NCBI GenBank assembly: GCA_016779265.1
Contig: JADHNY010000036.1
Location: 1 to 33,952, forward strand
Source of the DNA: Pirellulales bacterium
GTDB taxonomy: Bacteria > Planctomycetota > Planctomycetia > Pirellulales > UBA1268
Direction: 5' to 3'
DNA: 33,952 nucleotides
The notes below the pieces were generated by a model. It was not told the DNA's origin. It worked only from the letters and a program-made list of their open reading frames with translations, and did not search any database. Below are positions 7,441-16,768 of this stretch, one piece after another (position 1 is the stretch's first letter; every line of letters begins with the position of its first letter). Made by a program: the position numbers and the translations under genes.

Positions 7441-8427
7441 TTAGAACAGGTACAGCAGAGGAAAAAGGAAGATCCACACGAGGTCGACAAAATGCCAGTA
7501 GAGGCCAGCATTCTCGATCATGCCGGCAGTCGCTGGCCCGAGGTTGTAGGTCAGCAGAATGGCAAACACGATCAAGCCCACGATCACGTGGACCGCATGG
7601 AAGCCGGTCAGCAGGAAGTAGGTGCTCGCCCACATGTTTCCACCAGGAATCACGATTGGGAGTTGCAGCCAGGAGAACGTGTCGTTGAGACCGTGTGAGC
7701 CGCCATGGGACCCCATGTCCGCAGGCAGCGGCATGATCTGATCGGCGACCACCGCAATGTCGAACGCTTCTTGCGCTGGATCGTTCACCAGTCGCTTGAC
7801 CTCTGCAAGGCTCTTGCGACCGGCGATCTCTTCAGCGTTCATCTCCGTCTCAGATTTCGCATCGAGGGCCGCAATCTCCTCAAGCACCACCGGGTCGCTC
7901 AATCGAGCGCGAACAGCAGACGCGTAGTAGAGGTCGGGCTTCTCGTAGACGAGGCCCATCGGCTTCACGGGATAAATGCCGTGGCTGAACTTGGCCTGAT
8001 ACTCATAGGCCTTCACTCCGAGGAAGAGGGAGCCAAGAGCCAGGGTGATCATCATCCAGGTCTTCGCCAGCGACGACTTGTTGACTTTGGCAGCCTCAAG
8101 AGCGAGCACGACTGTCACGCTCGAGCAGATCAGCACAAAGGTGTTGAATGCGCCGATCGGTTCACTCAGATGCACATGGTGTGGCTTTGGCCACTGCAAA
8201 GCGCCAAATCTCAAGACCACATAGCTGCCGAGCAACGCGGCGAAGAACATGATTTCGGTCGACAGAAACAGCCACATGATCAGCTTGCCCTTCGTCAGGG
8301 GCAGGCCAGGCTGATACTGCAGTTTTAGGTGACCGTGGTGATCTCCACCATGGTCATCACCGTGGGAATGGTCGTGGTGGCCGCCGTCAGCAAAGTCGGA
8401 ACCGGCAGCAAAAGCGGACGTGCTCAT
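7441..8427 (-). CDS. ctaE: Cytochrome c oxidase subunit III with loop insertion
   Basis: This 328 aa protein has five membrane helices in the subunit III order: 49-73 ([20 protein letters not shown]), 94-113, 124-143, 267-291 ([20 protein letters not shown]) and 305-328 ([20 protein letters not shown]). The conserved GFHAVHV and WHFVDLVW motifs are intact. The N-terminus is His/Asp-rich ([19 protein letters not shown], 15-33). A hydrophilic insertion of about 120 residues (144-262) lies between helices 3 and 4, with a GIYPVKP and YEKPDLYY start and an Asp/Glu-rich middle. The usual bacterial protein is about 200 aa, so the insertion and the N-terminus explain the size. Subunit III stabilises the catalytic core and carries no metal. 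Confidence 0.9.
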   Translation of the reverse strand: MSTSAFAAGSDFADGGHHDHSHGDDHGGDHHGHLKLQYQPGLPLTKGKLIMWLFLSTEIMFFAALLGSYVVLRFGALQWPKPHHVHLSEPIGAFNTFVLICSSVTVVLALEAAKVNKSSLAKTWMMITLALGSLFLGVKAYEYQAKFSHGIYPVKPMGLVYEKPDLYYASAVRARLSDPVVLEEIAALDAKSETEMNAEEIAGRKSLAEVKRLVNDPAQEAFDIAVVADQIMPLPADMGSHGGSHGLNDTFSWLQLPIVIPGGNMWASTYFLLTGFHAVHVIVGLIVFAILLTYNLGPATAGMIENAGLYWHFVDLVWIFLFPLLYLF

Positions 8428-8468
8428 GGACGTGAGTGATTCCCGTATGAAAAAGAGAAACGTATGTT

Positions 8469-9542
8469 TTACAGCTCGTACACGACGGCCGTGTTGTTTT
8501 GTGGGACGGCGTTCCCTGCGGAGACCGTAATGCCTGCAGTAGTGTTCTGCGTCTGCTGATGGTCGCCGGTCGTTGTGGCGACAGCGAGGGGATCGGCCGG
8601 CGGTCCACCGAAGGCCACGACCGCAATCATCACTGCAGCGAGCGTGCCGAGAGACGCCATCAACAGCCGACGCGCTGAGAGATCATCCCGCCGATAAGCA
8701 AAGTGTGCGGTGGCCGCCACATAGATCCCAGAAGCAAACGCTTCGGCAAGAAACAGCCGTGGACTGCTGGAAGGAACCGCCAGCAGCAGACTCACGGGGA
8801 CCATTGCCAACGCTGCCGAGAGAGCCTGTCCACCCGCGCGGATTCCGGTGGGATCGTCGACGGTGAGCATCCGCATTCCCGCCTGGGCATACTGCTGCCG
8901 GTAGAGCCATGCGATCGCCATAAAGTGTGGAAACTGCCAAAGGTAGAGCACGGTGGTGAGAGCTCCCGCAGCAAGCGTGCCCTCAAGCTCTCCAGCCAAC
9001 GCCCGCTGGGGCCCATCGGCTGCGAGCCATCCGATCACCACCGGCATGGCGCCAGAGACAGCTCCAACTGCAGTGTTCAGCGGGGTCAGTCGCTTGAGTG
9101 GTGTGTAGGCCACCACGTAAATCAGCCAGGTCGCAAGAGCCGCAAGAGCAGCCCAGCCACTGACGGTCACAAGCAGCCCCATACCAACCACAAGCGTCAC
9201 GGCGGCCAACCCCTGGCCCATCCGTGAACTCATTCTGCCTGCCGCGATCGGTCGGTGAGCCGTCCGCTGCATCAACTGATCGAGGTGCTGCTCGACCACC
9301 TGATTGGCAATGCTCGAACTCGCAGCCACCAGCCCTGTACCGAACAGCACAGCCGCAAATGCGGCAGAGGAAGCGGTGCCACCATCGGTCAGCCACATGC
9401 CAGTGGCCACCGTCGCAAGCACCATCACTGCTATCCGAGGCCGAATCAGCATGGAAAGATCGCGGGCCAACGAGCGACTGGTGCTCGTCACAGGTGCCGC
9501 AGGCGGCAGGCTGGCAAGTGATGACTCAAGCGCAACGCTCAT
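8469..9542 (-). CDS. ctaB: Protohaem IX farnesyltransferase (haem O synthase)
   Basis: This 357 aa UbiA-family prenyltransferase transfers farnesyl to haem B, giving haem O for the oxidase. It has the motif [19 protein letters not shown] (N-x3-E-x3-D-x2-M-x-R-T-x2-R-P) for the Mg-diphosphate site, a second acidic loop [17 protein letters not shown], the conserved [20 protein letters not shown] and [18 protein letters not shown] segments, and about eight to nine membrane helices. The ATG at 9542 overlaps the ctaA stop by 4 nt (ATGA); longer readings upstream run inside ctaA and lack the family's features. The Ser/Thr/Asn-rich tail after about 315 is unusual but harmless-looking. Confidence 0.93.
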   Translation of the reverse strand: MSVALESSLASLPPAAPVTSTSRSLARDLSMLIRPRIAVMVLATVATGMWLTDGGTASSAAFAAVLFGTGLVAASSSIANQVVEQHLDQLMQRTAHRPIAAGRMSSRMGQGLAAVTLVVGMGLLVTVSGWAALAALATWLIYVVAYTPLKRLTPLNTAVGAVSGAMPVVIGWLAADGPQRALAGELEGTLAAGALTTVLYLWQFPHFMAIAWLYRQQYAQAGMRMLTVDDPTGIRAGGQALSAALAMVPVSLLLAVPSSSPRLFLAEAFASGIYVAATAHFAYRRDDLSARRLLMASLGTLAAVMIAVVAFGGPPADPLAVATTTGDHQQTQNTTAGITVSAGNAVPQNNTAVVYEL

Positions 9543-10570
9543 GCCATCCCTCCCTTCGCCACTTCCCGGGCACCAGAGGCGCTCCCGCACGTGATTGCCA
9601 GAACGACAGCCATCCCAAAAATCATCATGCCGAGCACCACATGGCCAGTCACAACCGTCGCATTCCAGAGGCTGCGAGCCTCGACCGGCGAGGTCACCCA
9701 CGCGGAGAAAATCCGGCCGATCCAGCCATCTGGCACACCCCAGTTTGCAAGCCAGGCGGCAGCCCCGAGCACAACCTGACAAGCGACGAGGAGAAAAATT
9801 CCCGTCGACCAGACAACGGGGCTCTTCATGACAGGCGTGTCTGTCATACGCGTGGGTTCAGTCGCCGCGGCAGGCAGAAAGGCATTCGCCCAGGCGGCGG
9901 CAGCAACGACGACAGCAAGCAACGCCACGAGACCGGCACCCACCAGATGAGCAACCACAAGCCAGCGGAACGTAAATGGATCGACGACCGCCGCATCAAT
10001 GTGTCGCAGCTGAGCGCCAGCAACCAACTGGGCGTAGGCGGCCGCGACCAAAGCAAACGAAAATCGTGCAAGCCATGGGGAGCGGATGACACCGGCACGG
10101 CGACGGCTTGTGAGCGTTGCCAAAGCAATCGCCACACCAAAGAACAGCGGCCCCGTGCAGGCATGCACCTTGGCGATCGTGCGGTCGTCCATCAGCACCC
10201 GCATGCCACCGAGAACCCCCTGCAGCACCACGAGTACGACGGCTGCTGTTGCCAGCCCCCGGACCACTCCGCGGGTCTCCCAGCGGAAACAGGCCGCCGC
10301 AAGAACAAGCGAGAGCATGCCAACGGTGGCGCCAAGGAGACGGTGCCCATGCTCTAGGAACAGGTCCCACGGACCGCCGAGCCACTCCGACACCGGAAAC
10401 AGAAACATGTTGTGGCCGTAGGTTCCCGGCCAGTCAGGAACCGCCATCGCTGCGTCGTAGGTGGTGACCAGCGCCCCGAAACAGAGCAACACCGCTGTGA
10501 CGCCCACAAGCACGATCGCAACGGCATGCGCGGCGTACGAGCTGACGATGGTGTTCCTCTGTTCGATCAA
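9539..10570 (-). CDS. ctaA: Haem A synthase (COX15/CtaA)
   Basis: This protein of about 343 aa has eight membrane helices and the paired haem-ligand histidines of the CtaA/COX15 family: EHGHRLLGATVG, KVHACTGPLFFG, VAHLVGAGLV and TGHVVLGMM. It also has the early PDWPGTYGHNMFLFP loop found in this family. It oxidises haem O from CtaB to haem A for oxidase subunit I. The start is uncertain: TTG 10570 has AGGAG 9 nt upstream and gives a standard N-terminus; TTG 10597 is an alternative. It lies 95 bp after subunit I, and ctaB overlaps its end by 4 nt. Confidence 0.92.
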   Translation of the reverse strand: MIEQRNTIVSSYAAHAVAIVLVGVTAVLLCFGALVTTYDAAMAVPDWPGTYGHNMFLFPVSEWLGGPWDLFLEHGHRLLGATVGMLSLVLAAACFRWETRGVVRGLATAAVVLVVLQGVLGGMRVLMDDRTIAKVHACTGPLFFGVAIALATLTSRRRAGVIRSPWLARFSFALVAAAYAQLVAGAQLRHIDAAVVDPFTFRWLVVAHLVGAGLVALLAVVVAAAAWANAFLPAAATEPTRMTDTPVMKSPVVWSTGIFLLVACQVVLGAAAWLANWGVPDGWIGRIFSAWVTSPVEARSLWNATVVTGHVVLGMMIFGMAVVLAITCGSASGAREVAKGGMA

Positions 10571-10665
10571 GGAGTCCTTCTCCTGTGAGCATCGCAACCA
10601 CGGAGGTGTGGGTGACTCGCGTCTGCATGCTCGCGGCGGGTTTTGTCTACGTTGCTTCTGAAAGG

Positions 10666-12474
10666 CTAGTGGGCAGCCACCACCATGCCCTCGACCGGTG
10701 GATCAGTCTGCATCAGGTGATCCTTCTCACAGCCGGGAACCGAGTACTCGTACGGACCTCTGTACACAATCGGCTGCACGTCAAAGTTGCCGTGCCCAGG
10801 AGGGCTTGGAGCCGTCCACTCAAGTCCATTGGAGTTCCAGGGATTTCGGCCAGCCTTCGGACCATAGAACATGCTCCAGAAGAAGTTGGCGGCGAAGATC
10901 GCCTGGCAGGCCACCATGCCGATCGCACAGTACGTCATAAAGGCGTTCATCGGCTGCAGATGATGGAACGTCTCGTAGTGGTAAGCATCCGCAAGCCGTC
11001 GTGGGAAGCCCACGGCACCCAGGATGTGCATCGTGAAGAACGTGCCGTTGAGGAAAATGAAGGTCAGGAAGAAGTGCACCTTCCCCCAGAACTCATTCAT
11101 CGTGCGGCCAAACATCTTCGGGAACCAGAAGTAGATCGCTCCCCAGACGCCCATCGCCGTACCGGCGAAGAGCACGTAGTGAAAGTGAGCTACGATGAAG
11201 TAGGTGTCGTGGATGAAGATGTCGACGGGCGTGGCAGCCATAAAAATGCCCGATAGACCGCCGATGATGAACATCGACACAAATGACACCGAGAACAGCA
11301 TCGCCGTGGTGAACTGGATCCGGCCGCCCCAGAGCGTGCCCAGCCAGTTGAACGTCTTCACGGCACTTGGCAGAGCAATCATCATCGTCGAGACCATAAA
11401 GGTCATACCCAGAGCGGGGTTCATGCCCGAGATGAACATGTGATGCCCCCAGACGATAAAGCCGAGGCCGGCGATACCCGCGATCGAATAGACCATCGGC
11501 CGGTAACCGAATAGCGGCTTCCGAGCGAAGCAGGTCATGATGTCAGACACCATGCCCATCGCAGGCAGGATCATGATGTAGACCGCGGGATGGCTGTAAA
11601 ACCAGAAGAGGTGCTGCCACAGGAGCGGCTGGCCGCCGCCAGCACCCGTAAGCTCATTGTTGATCATGCTGCCTTCAGGCGAGAAGAACCCGGTGCCGAT
11701 GCTGCGGTCAAACAACTGCATGAAACCAGCGGCCGTCAGCACAGGAAGAGCAAACGCCTGCAGGAGTGCCGTGATAAACATGGCCCAGATCGTCATCGGC
11801 AGACGGAACATCGTCATGCCCGGTGCACGCATCAGGATGATCGTCGTCATGTAGTTGACGCTGCCGAGCATCGACGACACACCGACAAACGTCAGACCGA
11901 TCAGCCAGAGCGTCTGCCCCATCCCACTACCAGGCGACGCAGCCGGATTCGTGGTGAGAGGTGGGTAGCTCGTCCAGCCGCTGGATGCCGCGCCACCTTC
12001 AACAAAGAAGCTCGCCCCAAAGGCGATAAACGCCGGCCACATGAACCAGTAGCTCAACATATTCAGCGTGGGGAAGGCCATGTCGTCAGCGCCGATCATC
12101 AGCGGGATCAAGAAGTTGCCAAAGGCACCCGCCAGGATCGGGATAATGACCAAGAAGATCATCACTGTCGCATGCATGGTGAACAGCATCGTGTAGAACT
12201 CGGGGCTCATCTGCCCACCTTCTTGGGCGAACAGCTTGCCGAGCACGGGCACGTCGGACCAAGGCCAGGCCACCTGCCAGCGGACAGCCAAGGCGAGCAG
12301 GCCTCCGATCAGAAACCAGACGAGCGTCGAAAACAGGAACTGCAGTCCAATCACCTTGTGGTCTTTGGAGAACACGTAGGTCGAGAGGAACTCAGAAACT
12401 GGGCGAGGCTTCGCGGCGCTGGCTGGCGCGACAGTGGTCGATTCACCGGGGGAAGAATGCGTCACCGTGCTCAT
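10666..12474 (-). CDS. ctaD: Cytochrome c oxidase subunit I, A2-type haem-copper oxidase
   Basis: This 602 aa protein has twelve or more membrane helices and the full set of metal ligands: H101 in MFTMHATVMIFLV (low-spin haem a), H295 with the cross-linking Y299 in FWFYSHPAVYIMILP (CuB), H344/H345 in WGHHMFISG (CuB), and H430/H432 in HDTYFIVAHFHYVL (haem a3 and a). K373 of the K channel is kept in ALPSAVKTFNW. The D-channel Glu of the usual GHPEVY is Ala (A297), and Y293-S294 precede the His, the signature of A2-type oxidases. GGAG lies 6 nt before ATG 12474. It pumps protons while reducing oxygen to water. Adjacent genes encode subunit II and haem A synthase. Confidence 0.96.
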   Translation of the reverse strand: MSTVTHSSPGESTTVAPASAAKPRPVSEFLSTYVFSKDHKVIGLQFLFSTLVWFLIGGLLALAVRWQVAWPWSDVPVLGKLFAQEGGQMSPEFYTMLFTMHATVMIFLVIIPILAGAFGNFLIPLMIGADDMAFPTLNMLSYWFMWPAFIAFGASFFVEGGAASSGWTSYPPLTTNPAASPGSGMGQTLWLIGLTFVGVSSMLGSVNYMTTIILMRAPGMTMFRLPMTIWAMFITALLQAFALPVLTAAGFMQLFDRSIGTGFFSPEGSMINNELTGAGGGQPLLWQHLFWFYSHPAVYIMILPAMGMVSDIMTCFARKPLFGYRPMVYSIAGIAGLGFIVWGHHMFISGMNPALGMTFMVSTMMIALPSAVKTFNWLGTLWGGRIQFTTAMLFSVSFVSMFIIGGLSGIFMAATPVDIFIHDTYFIVAHFHYVLFAGTAMGVWGAIYFWFPKMFGRTMNEFWGKVHFFLTFIFLNGTFFTMHILGAVGFPRRLADAYHYETFHHLQPMNAFMTYCAIGMVACQAIFAANFFWSMFYGPKAGRNPWNSNGLEWTAPSPPGHGNFDVQPIVYRGPYEYSVPGCEKDHLMQTDPPVEGMVVAAH

Positions 12475-12544
12475 GGAAATCTCCGTCTCGTGCAAATCGG
12501 TGTGAGTGAGTGTTCTGGTTGTCTGAGCTTGACCGTCTCGTTTT

Positions 12545-12586
12545 GGCTGCCTGAGGCTGGGCAGTGTCAGGCTGAGGGTGGCAGCC
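12545..12586. other. Inverted repeat between oxidase subunits II and I
   Basis: GGCTGCC at 12545-12551 is repeated inverted as GGCAGCC at 12580-12586. An alternative pair, GCCTGA and TCAGGC, lies inside (12550-12555 and 12567-12572), so competing hairpins are possible in the 138 nt between the two genes. No T-run follows in the transcription direction. An mRNA processing or stability element is possible; a full terminator is unlikely inside the block. Confidence 0.4.
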
Positions 12587-12612
12587 GCCTGACGCAGTAA
12601 ATGCGACCCTTG

Positions 12613-13404
12613 TCAGAGAATCTCGTCCATTGGCTCGGGCTGCGTGGCTTCCTGCTCGCGATACTTCGCTTCAAGCCACGCGTCGTAGTCTTCGCGTGAC
12701 TCGATCGTGATTCGCCCTTTCATCTTGTAGTGTCCCCAACCGCAGAGCTCAGCACAGACAAGGTCGTACTGTCCCGTTTCGGTCGCCTTGAACCAGACAG
12801 GGATCTTCATGCCTGGGACGGCGTCCTGCTTCATGCGAAGGTTTGGCAGGAAGAAACTGTGCAACACATCCATGCTCTTGAGCTGAATAAGGATGTCTTC
12901 ATCCACTGGCACATGCAGGTCATTGACCAGAAACAGATCGTCCGGAGTGCCAAGATCGCCATCGGGGCCGGGATAACGCAGCCGCCACTCGAACTGCCGC
13001 GCAACGACTTCGACGGTCGGCTTCATCACCGGCCGCCGCATCTTCATGTCGGCCCAGGCGTTCATCTGATAGATCGCCAGGAAGAGCATCGTCACCGCCG
13101 GAATGATCGTCCAGATCACCTCGAGCGTGTGACTGCCATGGATGTACGTCGCCTTTTCGTCGCCGCGGGCAGCCGCGTCATACTTCCAGATAAACCAGAA
13201 CAACAGCATCTCGGTGACGATGAAGACGATGCCCGTCAGCGCCAAAATGAAATAGAAAAGCGAGTCAATCTCTTTGCCGTGCGAAGAGACATCCTTCGGC
13301 AGCCAAACGTCGATCGACGGGGCAATGGCAAACACGCCCACGCCAAGCACAGGAACAGCGAGAAAAAGAATGCTCCAAAATATTCCAGCCAGTCGGTTTC
13401 GCAC
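12613..13404 (-). CDS. ctaC: Cytochrome c oxidase subunit II with CuA site
   Basis: This 263 aa protein has a first hydrophobic segment (9-29, signal peptide or helix), two membrane helices (52-75, 93-113) and a periplasmic cupredoxin domain. All CuA ligands are visible: H182 (DVLHSFFLP), C217, E219, C221, H225 and M228 in CAELCGWGHYKMKG. There is no C-terminal cytochrome c domain, so it is not a caa3 fusion; the separate dihaem lipoprotein encoded upstream could donate electrons. The start is GTG 13404 with AGGAG 10 nt upstream. It accepts electrons from cytochrome c or copper proteins and passes them to haem a of subunit I. Confidence 0.95.
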   Translation of the reverse strand: MRNRLAGIFWSILFLAVPVLGVGVFAIAPSIDVWLPKDVSSHGKEIDSLFYFILALTGIVFIVTEMLLFWFIWKYDAAARGDEKATYIHGSHTLEVIWTIIPAVTMLFLAIYQMNAWADMKMRRPVMKPTVEVVARQFEWRLRYPGPDGDLGTPDDLFLVNDLHVPVDEDILIQLKSMDVLHSFFLPNLRMKQDAVPGMKIPVWFKATETGQYDLVCAELCGWGHYKMKGRITIESREDYDAWLEAKYREQEATQPEPMDEIL

Positions 13405-13476
13405 GGTGCGACGACTCCTGTTCTGTGAGATTCGTGAAACGCGTTTGAAAAAGTTCTGAGGACGGCCAAACCGGGA

Positions 13477-14730
13477 TTACAGGCGATCACGTGCGACCAT
13501 GGAACGGTCCGCTCCGAGTTCACCATCAAACTCATAAGGCAACGACCGAATGTAGTTGACGACGTGCCAGATCTCGTCAGGGGTGAGCGTACCAGCGGCT
13601 GCTGGCATCGGGGCCCCGTTGATGCCTGCATGGATTCGGTAGTAGAAATCGATCGGACGACGGCCACCCCGATAGATCGCTTGACGGAGATTCCGCGGCT
13701 GAATCGTGCGCGGCTCCAGTGCGTCTCCGGCAAGTGCCTTATCGGCCCGAGCGAGGTATTCGCGATGCTCCGCCTTTTCCTCGCGGCTCATCTCCTTCGT
13801 GCTCACCTCGTGGCTGCTCTGCACCTCATCTGACCACTGCTTTACAACCTTGTTCCAGTCGTCGTAGTCGTTGGCCTGACCATCGCCGAGTGCCGTCACT
13901 CCATGGCACTTCACGCAGTTCGCTTTGTTGCCGTAGAAGAGTTCCTTGCCCATCGCAATCGACTCCGCAAGGTCAACCTCCGGCATCTCAGGAACCTCGA
14001 TCACGGCATCTTCCGCTTCCTGCCAACGCTCTGCGACAGGCAACAAGATTTCTTCCACCAAGAAGTCGCGGGTTTCCGGAAGTTTCCCTTCGTCCTCGTC
14101 GTCGAGTTCGAAGAAGTACCTCATCATGTTGAGTTCAGCCTCGCCACGCATGCTGAGATATTTCACATACTCCACCAAGGCATCGACCTTCGCCTCGCCA
14201 AGGAGTTCAAAAGAGGGCATCGACGTGCCGTAGATCCCGTTATTGAGAATTGTGACCAGGTCGCCATGCGTGGGCTTGTCTGCACGCTCGGTGCTCTTGA
14301 ACTTGAACCAGCCGGGACGGTAGTCGCGTGGGTACGGATTCAGGAACGCGGCGGTTGGCCCCATTCCGTCGCCGGTGACACCGTGGCAATGGCTGCAATG
14401 CTCGCGGAAGAGACCATTCTTGCGGCCCACGATATCGCTGTGCACCGGGCCCGCCGCGAGCCGTAGCTTCCCGATATCAAGCCCCGTCTCCGGCATCGCG
14501 ATCGGATTGTCCGGTGTGCCGAACATCGCCTCGAGGATGGTCGCGACCTGCTCCTCCTGCTCAGGCTTCAATCGCTGCTTGGCAGCCTCGACCATGTTGG
14601 GGCGAAACGACGCAGCAGGAGTCTTGCCGCAGCCGCTCACAAACAACAGCGAGCCGCAAACCGTCAGCACCAGGGCGACTGGCGAGAGTGAGAAACGATT
14701 CCTGCACATGAATGTGGAGTGGCGATTCAT
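13477..14730 (-). CDS. Dihaem cytochrome c lipoprotein
   Basis: This protein of about 417 aa has a lipoprotein signal (LLFVSGC, C34) and two mono-haem cytochrome c domains. The first has C112-S-H-C-H116 with probable Met ligand in GTSMPSF (M171); the second has C272-V-K-C-H276 with probable Met ligand in NGAPMPA (M375). A helical acidic linker (about 195-255) separates them and a charged insertion (290-335) lies in domain 2. The lipid anchor places it on the outer face of the membrane beside the oxidase. It sits directly before subunit II (72 bp), so it is the likely electron donor to CuA. The first-Met choice is uncertain: readings start at 14808, 14730 and 14709; 14730 avoids overlap with the preceding gene and keeps a normal signal peptide. 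Confidence 0.9.
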   Translation of the reverse strand: MNRHSTFMCRNRFSLSPVALVLTVCGSLLFVSGCGKTPAASFRPNMVEAAKQRLKPEQEEQVATILEAMFGTPDNPIAMPETGLDIGKLRLAAGPVHSDIVGRKNGLFREHCSHCHGVTGDGMGPTAAFLNPYPRDYRPGWFKFKSTERADKPTHGDLVTILNNGIYGTSMPSFELLGEAKVDALVEYVKYLSMRGEAELNMMRYFFELDDEDEGKLPETRDFLVEEILLPVAERWQEAEDAVIEVPEMPEVDLAESIAMGKELFYGNKANCVKCHGVTALGDGQANDYDDWNKVVKQWSDEVQSSHEVSTKEMSREEKAEHREYLARADKALAGDALEPRTIQPRNLRQAIYRGGRRPIDFYYRIHAGINGAPMPAAAGTLTPDEIWHVVNYIRSLPYEFDGELGADRSMVARDRL

Positions 14731-14804
14731 AGCTGTGACAAGAAAGGGGAGAAAATGTGTCATGGAGAATCGATTGCTCAAACGAGTCTTCGGCAAGCGC
14801 CAGC

Positions 14805-15725
14805 TCAACTACCGACCGCGGACGCCGGAATCTGCACCTCGCCAATATCCGTCGTTCCGTCAGCCTCAAGCGTGACCGTGAAACGCCCCTTCGACGACCA
14901 GCCGAGTTCAGGCATGTCTGCCGCAAGGGCACCGTTGGGCCCGGTCGATCGCTCGTGCCAGACCTGCAGTTCCACCTCTTCGCCAGCTGGAAGATCAGGG
15001 ATCGTGAAACTGCCGTCGGCTGCGGTGACGGCCACATAGCCATCTTCCCGGAAGACGGCATAGGCCTTCATCCAGGGATGGATATTGCAGGTGACCATTG
15101 TGGGCATGCCGGTTTCACGAGCTGGCGTAAAGAGCGTACCTTCACCGGCCGGAATCAGCTGGTTGAAGCTGGTGCCAGAGACGTTGGTGTTGTGTCCGAT
15201 GGGATCGCTGTTGCGGACATCGATGGGCTGTCCGACACGAGCCGCAAACACGGGGGTGAGGAACTCACACACTTTCTGATCAAACACCAGAGGCTCTTCC
15301 GGCATCTCCCGCTCTTTGACGCGACTCACCTTGCGTGCAAAAACCACAACATTCGCAAGACCACCGGTCGCCTCGTCAACCTGCAGCGACTGATCGAAGA
15401 GCTTGCGGCCTTCGGCAGTACAGACAGCCGTGTCCTTATCGACGATGAGCTGCTTTGCAGCAGGCGGACTGCCCACAAACACAAACCGGCCAGTGAGCGT
15501 ACCCCAGCCCGTTCCGGTGCTAACCACCTCGCTTCCGCCAGCTCCACCCGCGGAGTCAGAAGCAAGCGAAGCACGAAGCGCGATCGCCGCTTCACTGTCG
15601 GGCGTGGGGGCGGGAAGACGCGACTGTCCACAGCCCGTCATGGTGCAGAGCAACGTCATGCAGAGCAGCATCGTGCACAGCAGACAGTTGGCCACGGACC
15701 ATTGCAGGCCAGGGCGAGACGACAC
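14805..15725 (-). CDS. Cupredoxin-like copper lipoprotein (paralogue 2)
   Basis: This protein of about 306 aa has a Cys-rich lipoprotein signal (lipobox TMTGC, C32), a Ser/Gly/Ala linker, then a methylamine-utilisation-protein-like cupredoxin domain. Putative type-1 copper ligands are H178 in DPIGHNTNV and C213, H216, M219 in TCNIHPWMK. A carboxypeptidase-regulatory-like beta-sandwich follows (VTAADGSFTIPDLPAGEEV). It is a clear paralogue of the next gene upstream in the block (15850-16620), with the same order of motifs. The start is inferred: GTG 15725 lies after the previous stop and gives a complete signal; an ATG 57 nt further on is also possible. A mobile or tethered copper electron carrier between the bc complex and the oxidase is the likely role (inference). 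Confidence 0.8.
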   Translation of the reverse strand: MSSRPGLQWSVANCLLCTMLLCMTLLCTMTGCGQSRLPAPTPDSEAAIALRASLASDSAGGAGGSEVVSTGTGWGTLTGRFVFVGSPPAAKQLIVDKDTAVCTAEGRKLFDQSLQVDEATGGLANVVVFARKVSRVKEREMPEEPLVFDQKVCEFLTPVFAARVGQPIDVRNSDPIGHNTNVSGTSFNQLIPAGEGTLFTPARETGMPTMVTCNIHPWMKAYAVFREDGYVAVTAADGSFTIPDLPAGEEVELQVWHERSTGPNGALAADMPELGWSSKGRFTVTLEADGTTDIGEVQIPASAVGS

Positions 15726-15849
15726 GCCTAAAGTCAGGCCGACTCGCCGAGGCAAACAGTTCTCTCGACTGAGACACAGGTTCCGCACGCGAGAATCCTT
15801 TTGAAACAACGGGGCTGTCTTTCTTGGCTTTCGAAGCACGAACGATCGA

Positions 15850-16620
15850 CTACTTGAACACCGAGGAATCGAGAACCATTTCGCCGAGATCAGTGCCCTT
15901 GGCCGAAACGTCCACATCCATCCGTCCACGCTTGACATCCGTCTTCTTGCCATTGATCACGATTGAGTCGAGGTAGCCTGCCTTCTCATGCCAGAACTGG
16001 AGTTCAACCTCACCCTCCGGAAGACTCTTGATGGTGAAGTTGCCTTCCTCGTCCGTCACGGCAGCGTAAGGATTGTCGCGAACGACAACCCAACCCTTCA
16101 TCCACGGATGGATGTTGCAGGTCACGGCGGCAGGCACTGCTTCATCAGAGCGGAAGCTCACCTTCGTCTCACCGCTGGCCGGGATCAGTGTGTTGGACGC
16201 TGGATTCTTCAGTGTGGCCACGTTGCTGTTATGGCCGACCGGATCGGAGTTCTTGATAATCAGGTCTTGACCGGTCTGAACGAAAACAACGTGAGGCGAG
16301 AAGCGGCAGTTGAGGTTATCCAGAACAACCGGCTCTGTCGCCTTGAGGTCGGGGTGCACATCGATCTTCCGATCACGCACGAAGACCACCACATTGGCAA
16401 CCCCTTTGTTGGGGCCGATCACCAGTTCCTCGTTGACTAGGTTGTGCTTGCCGCAGACGTCAACGTCTTTGTCGATAGTGAGCTTTGCCGCAACGGGAGC
16501 ATCTCCCCCGTAAACAAAGCGACCGCTGATATCGCCCCATTCAGCGGCGGATGCCGCCGTAGGAAGTGCAACCAGAGTTGCCAGAGCAAGTGTGCCGCGA
16601 CGCAGCGTATGGGAAAGCAT
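15850..16620 (-). CDS. Cupredoxin-like secreted copper protein (paralogue 1)
   Basis: This 256 aa protein has a cleavable signal peptide (residues 1-25, ending PTAASAA), a strand-rich domain with DISGRFVYGGD, DVCGKHNLVNEELVI and GVANVVVFVRD segments, then NSDPVGHNSNV (H130) and TCNIHPWMKG (C168, H171, M174), the expected copper ligands of a cupredoxin. A carboxypeptidase-regulatory-like beta domain (TDEEGNFTIKSLPEGEVELQ, 189-208) ends the protein. It lacks the lipobox of its paralogue, so it is probably soluble in the periplasm. GGAG lies 7 nt before ATG 16620. The 148 bp before it contain a 5 bp hairpin (16702-16715) and a weak -10-like TAAGAT, so a secondary promoter cannot be excluded. Confidence 0.88.
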   Translation of the reverse strand: MLSHTLRRGTLALATLVALPTAASAAEWGDISGRFVYGGDAPVAAKLTIDKDVDVCGKHNLVNEELVIGPNKGVANVVVFVRDRKIDVHPDLKATEPVVLDNLNCRFSPHVVFVQTGQDLIIKNSDPVGHNSNVATLKNPASNTLIPASGETKVSFRSDEAVPAAVTCNIHPWMKGWVVVRDNPYAAVTDEEGNFTIKSLPEGEVELQFWHEKAGYLDSIVINGKKTDVKRGRMDVDVSAKGTDLGEMVLDSSVFK

Positions 16621-16768
16621 TTAAGGACTCCGGGTCAGGGGTGCAGAGCTATTCTCTTTTATCTTAGTCAGCTGCCGTCCATTGAAGACCGGCACGCCTC
16701 TGTTGCCACAGCAACGCGGCTGGGGAGAGCCAAGCAACCGTGTCGATTGAATCGAATCTTTTGGGGTG

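Noticed and set aside
12613..13404. Subunit II as caa3-type with fused cytochrome c
   Set aside because: The protein ends 35 residues after the CuA motif and contains no CxxCH.
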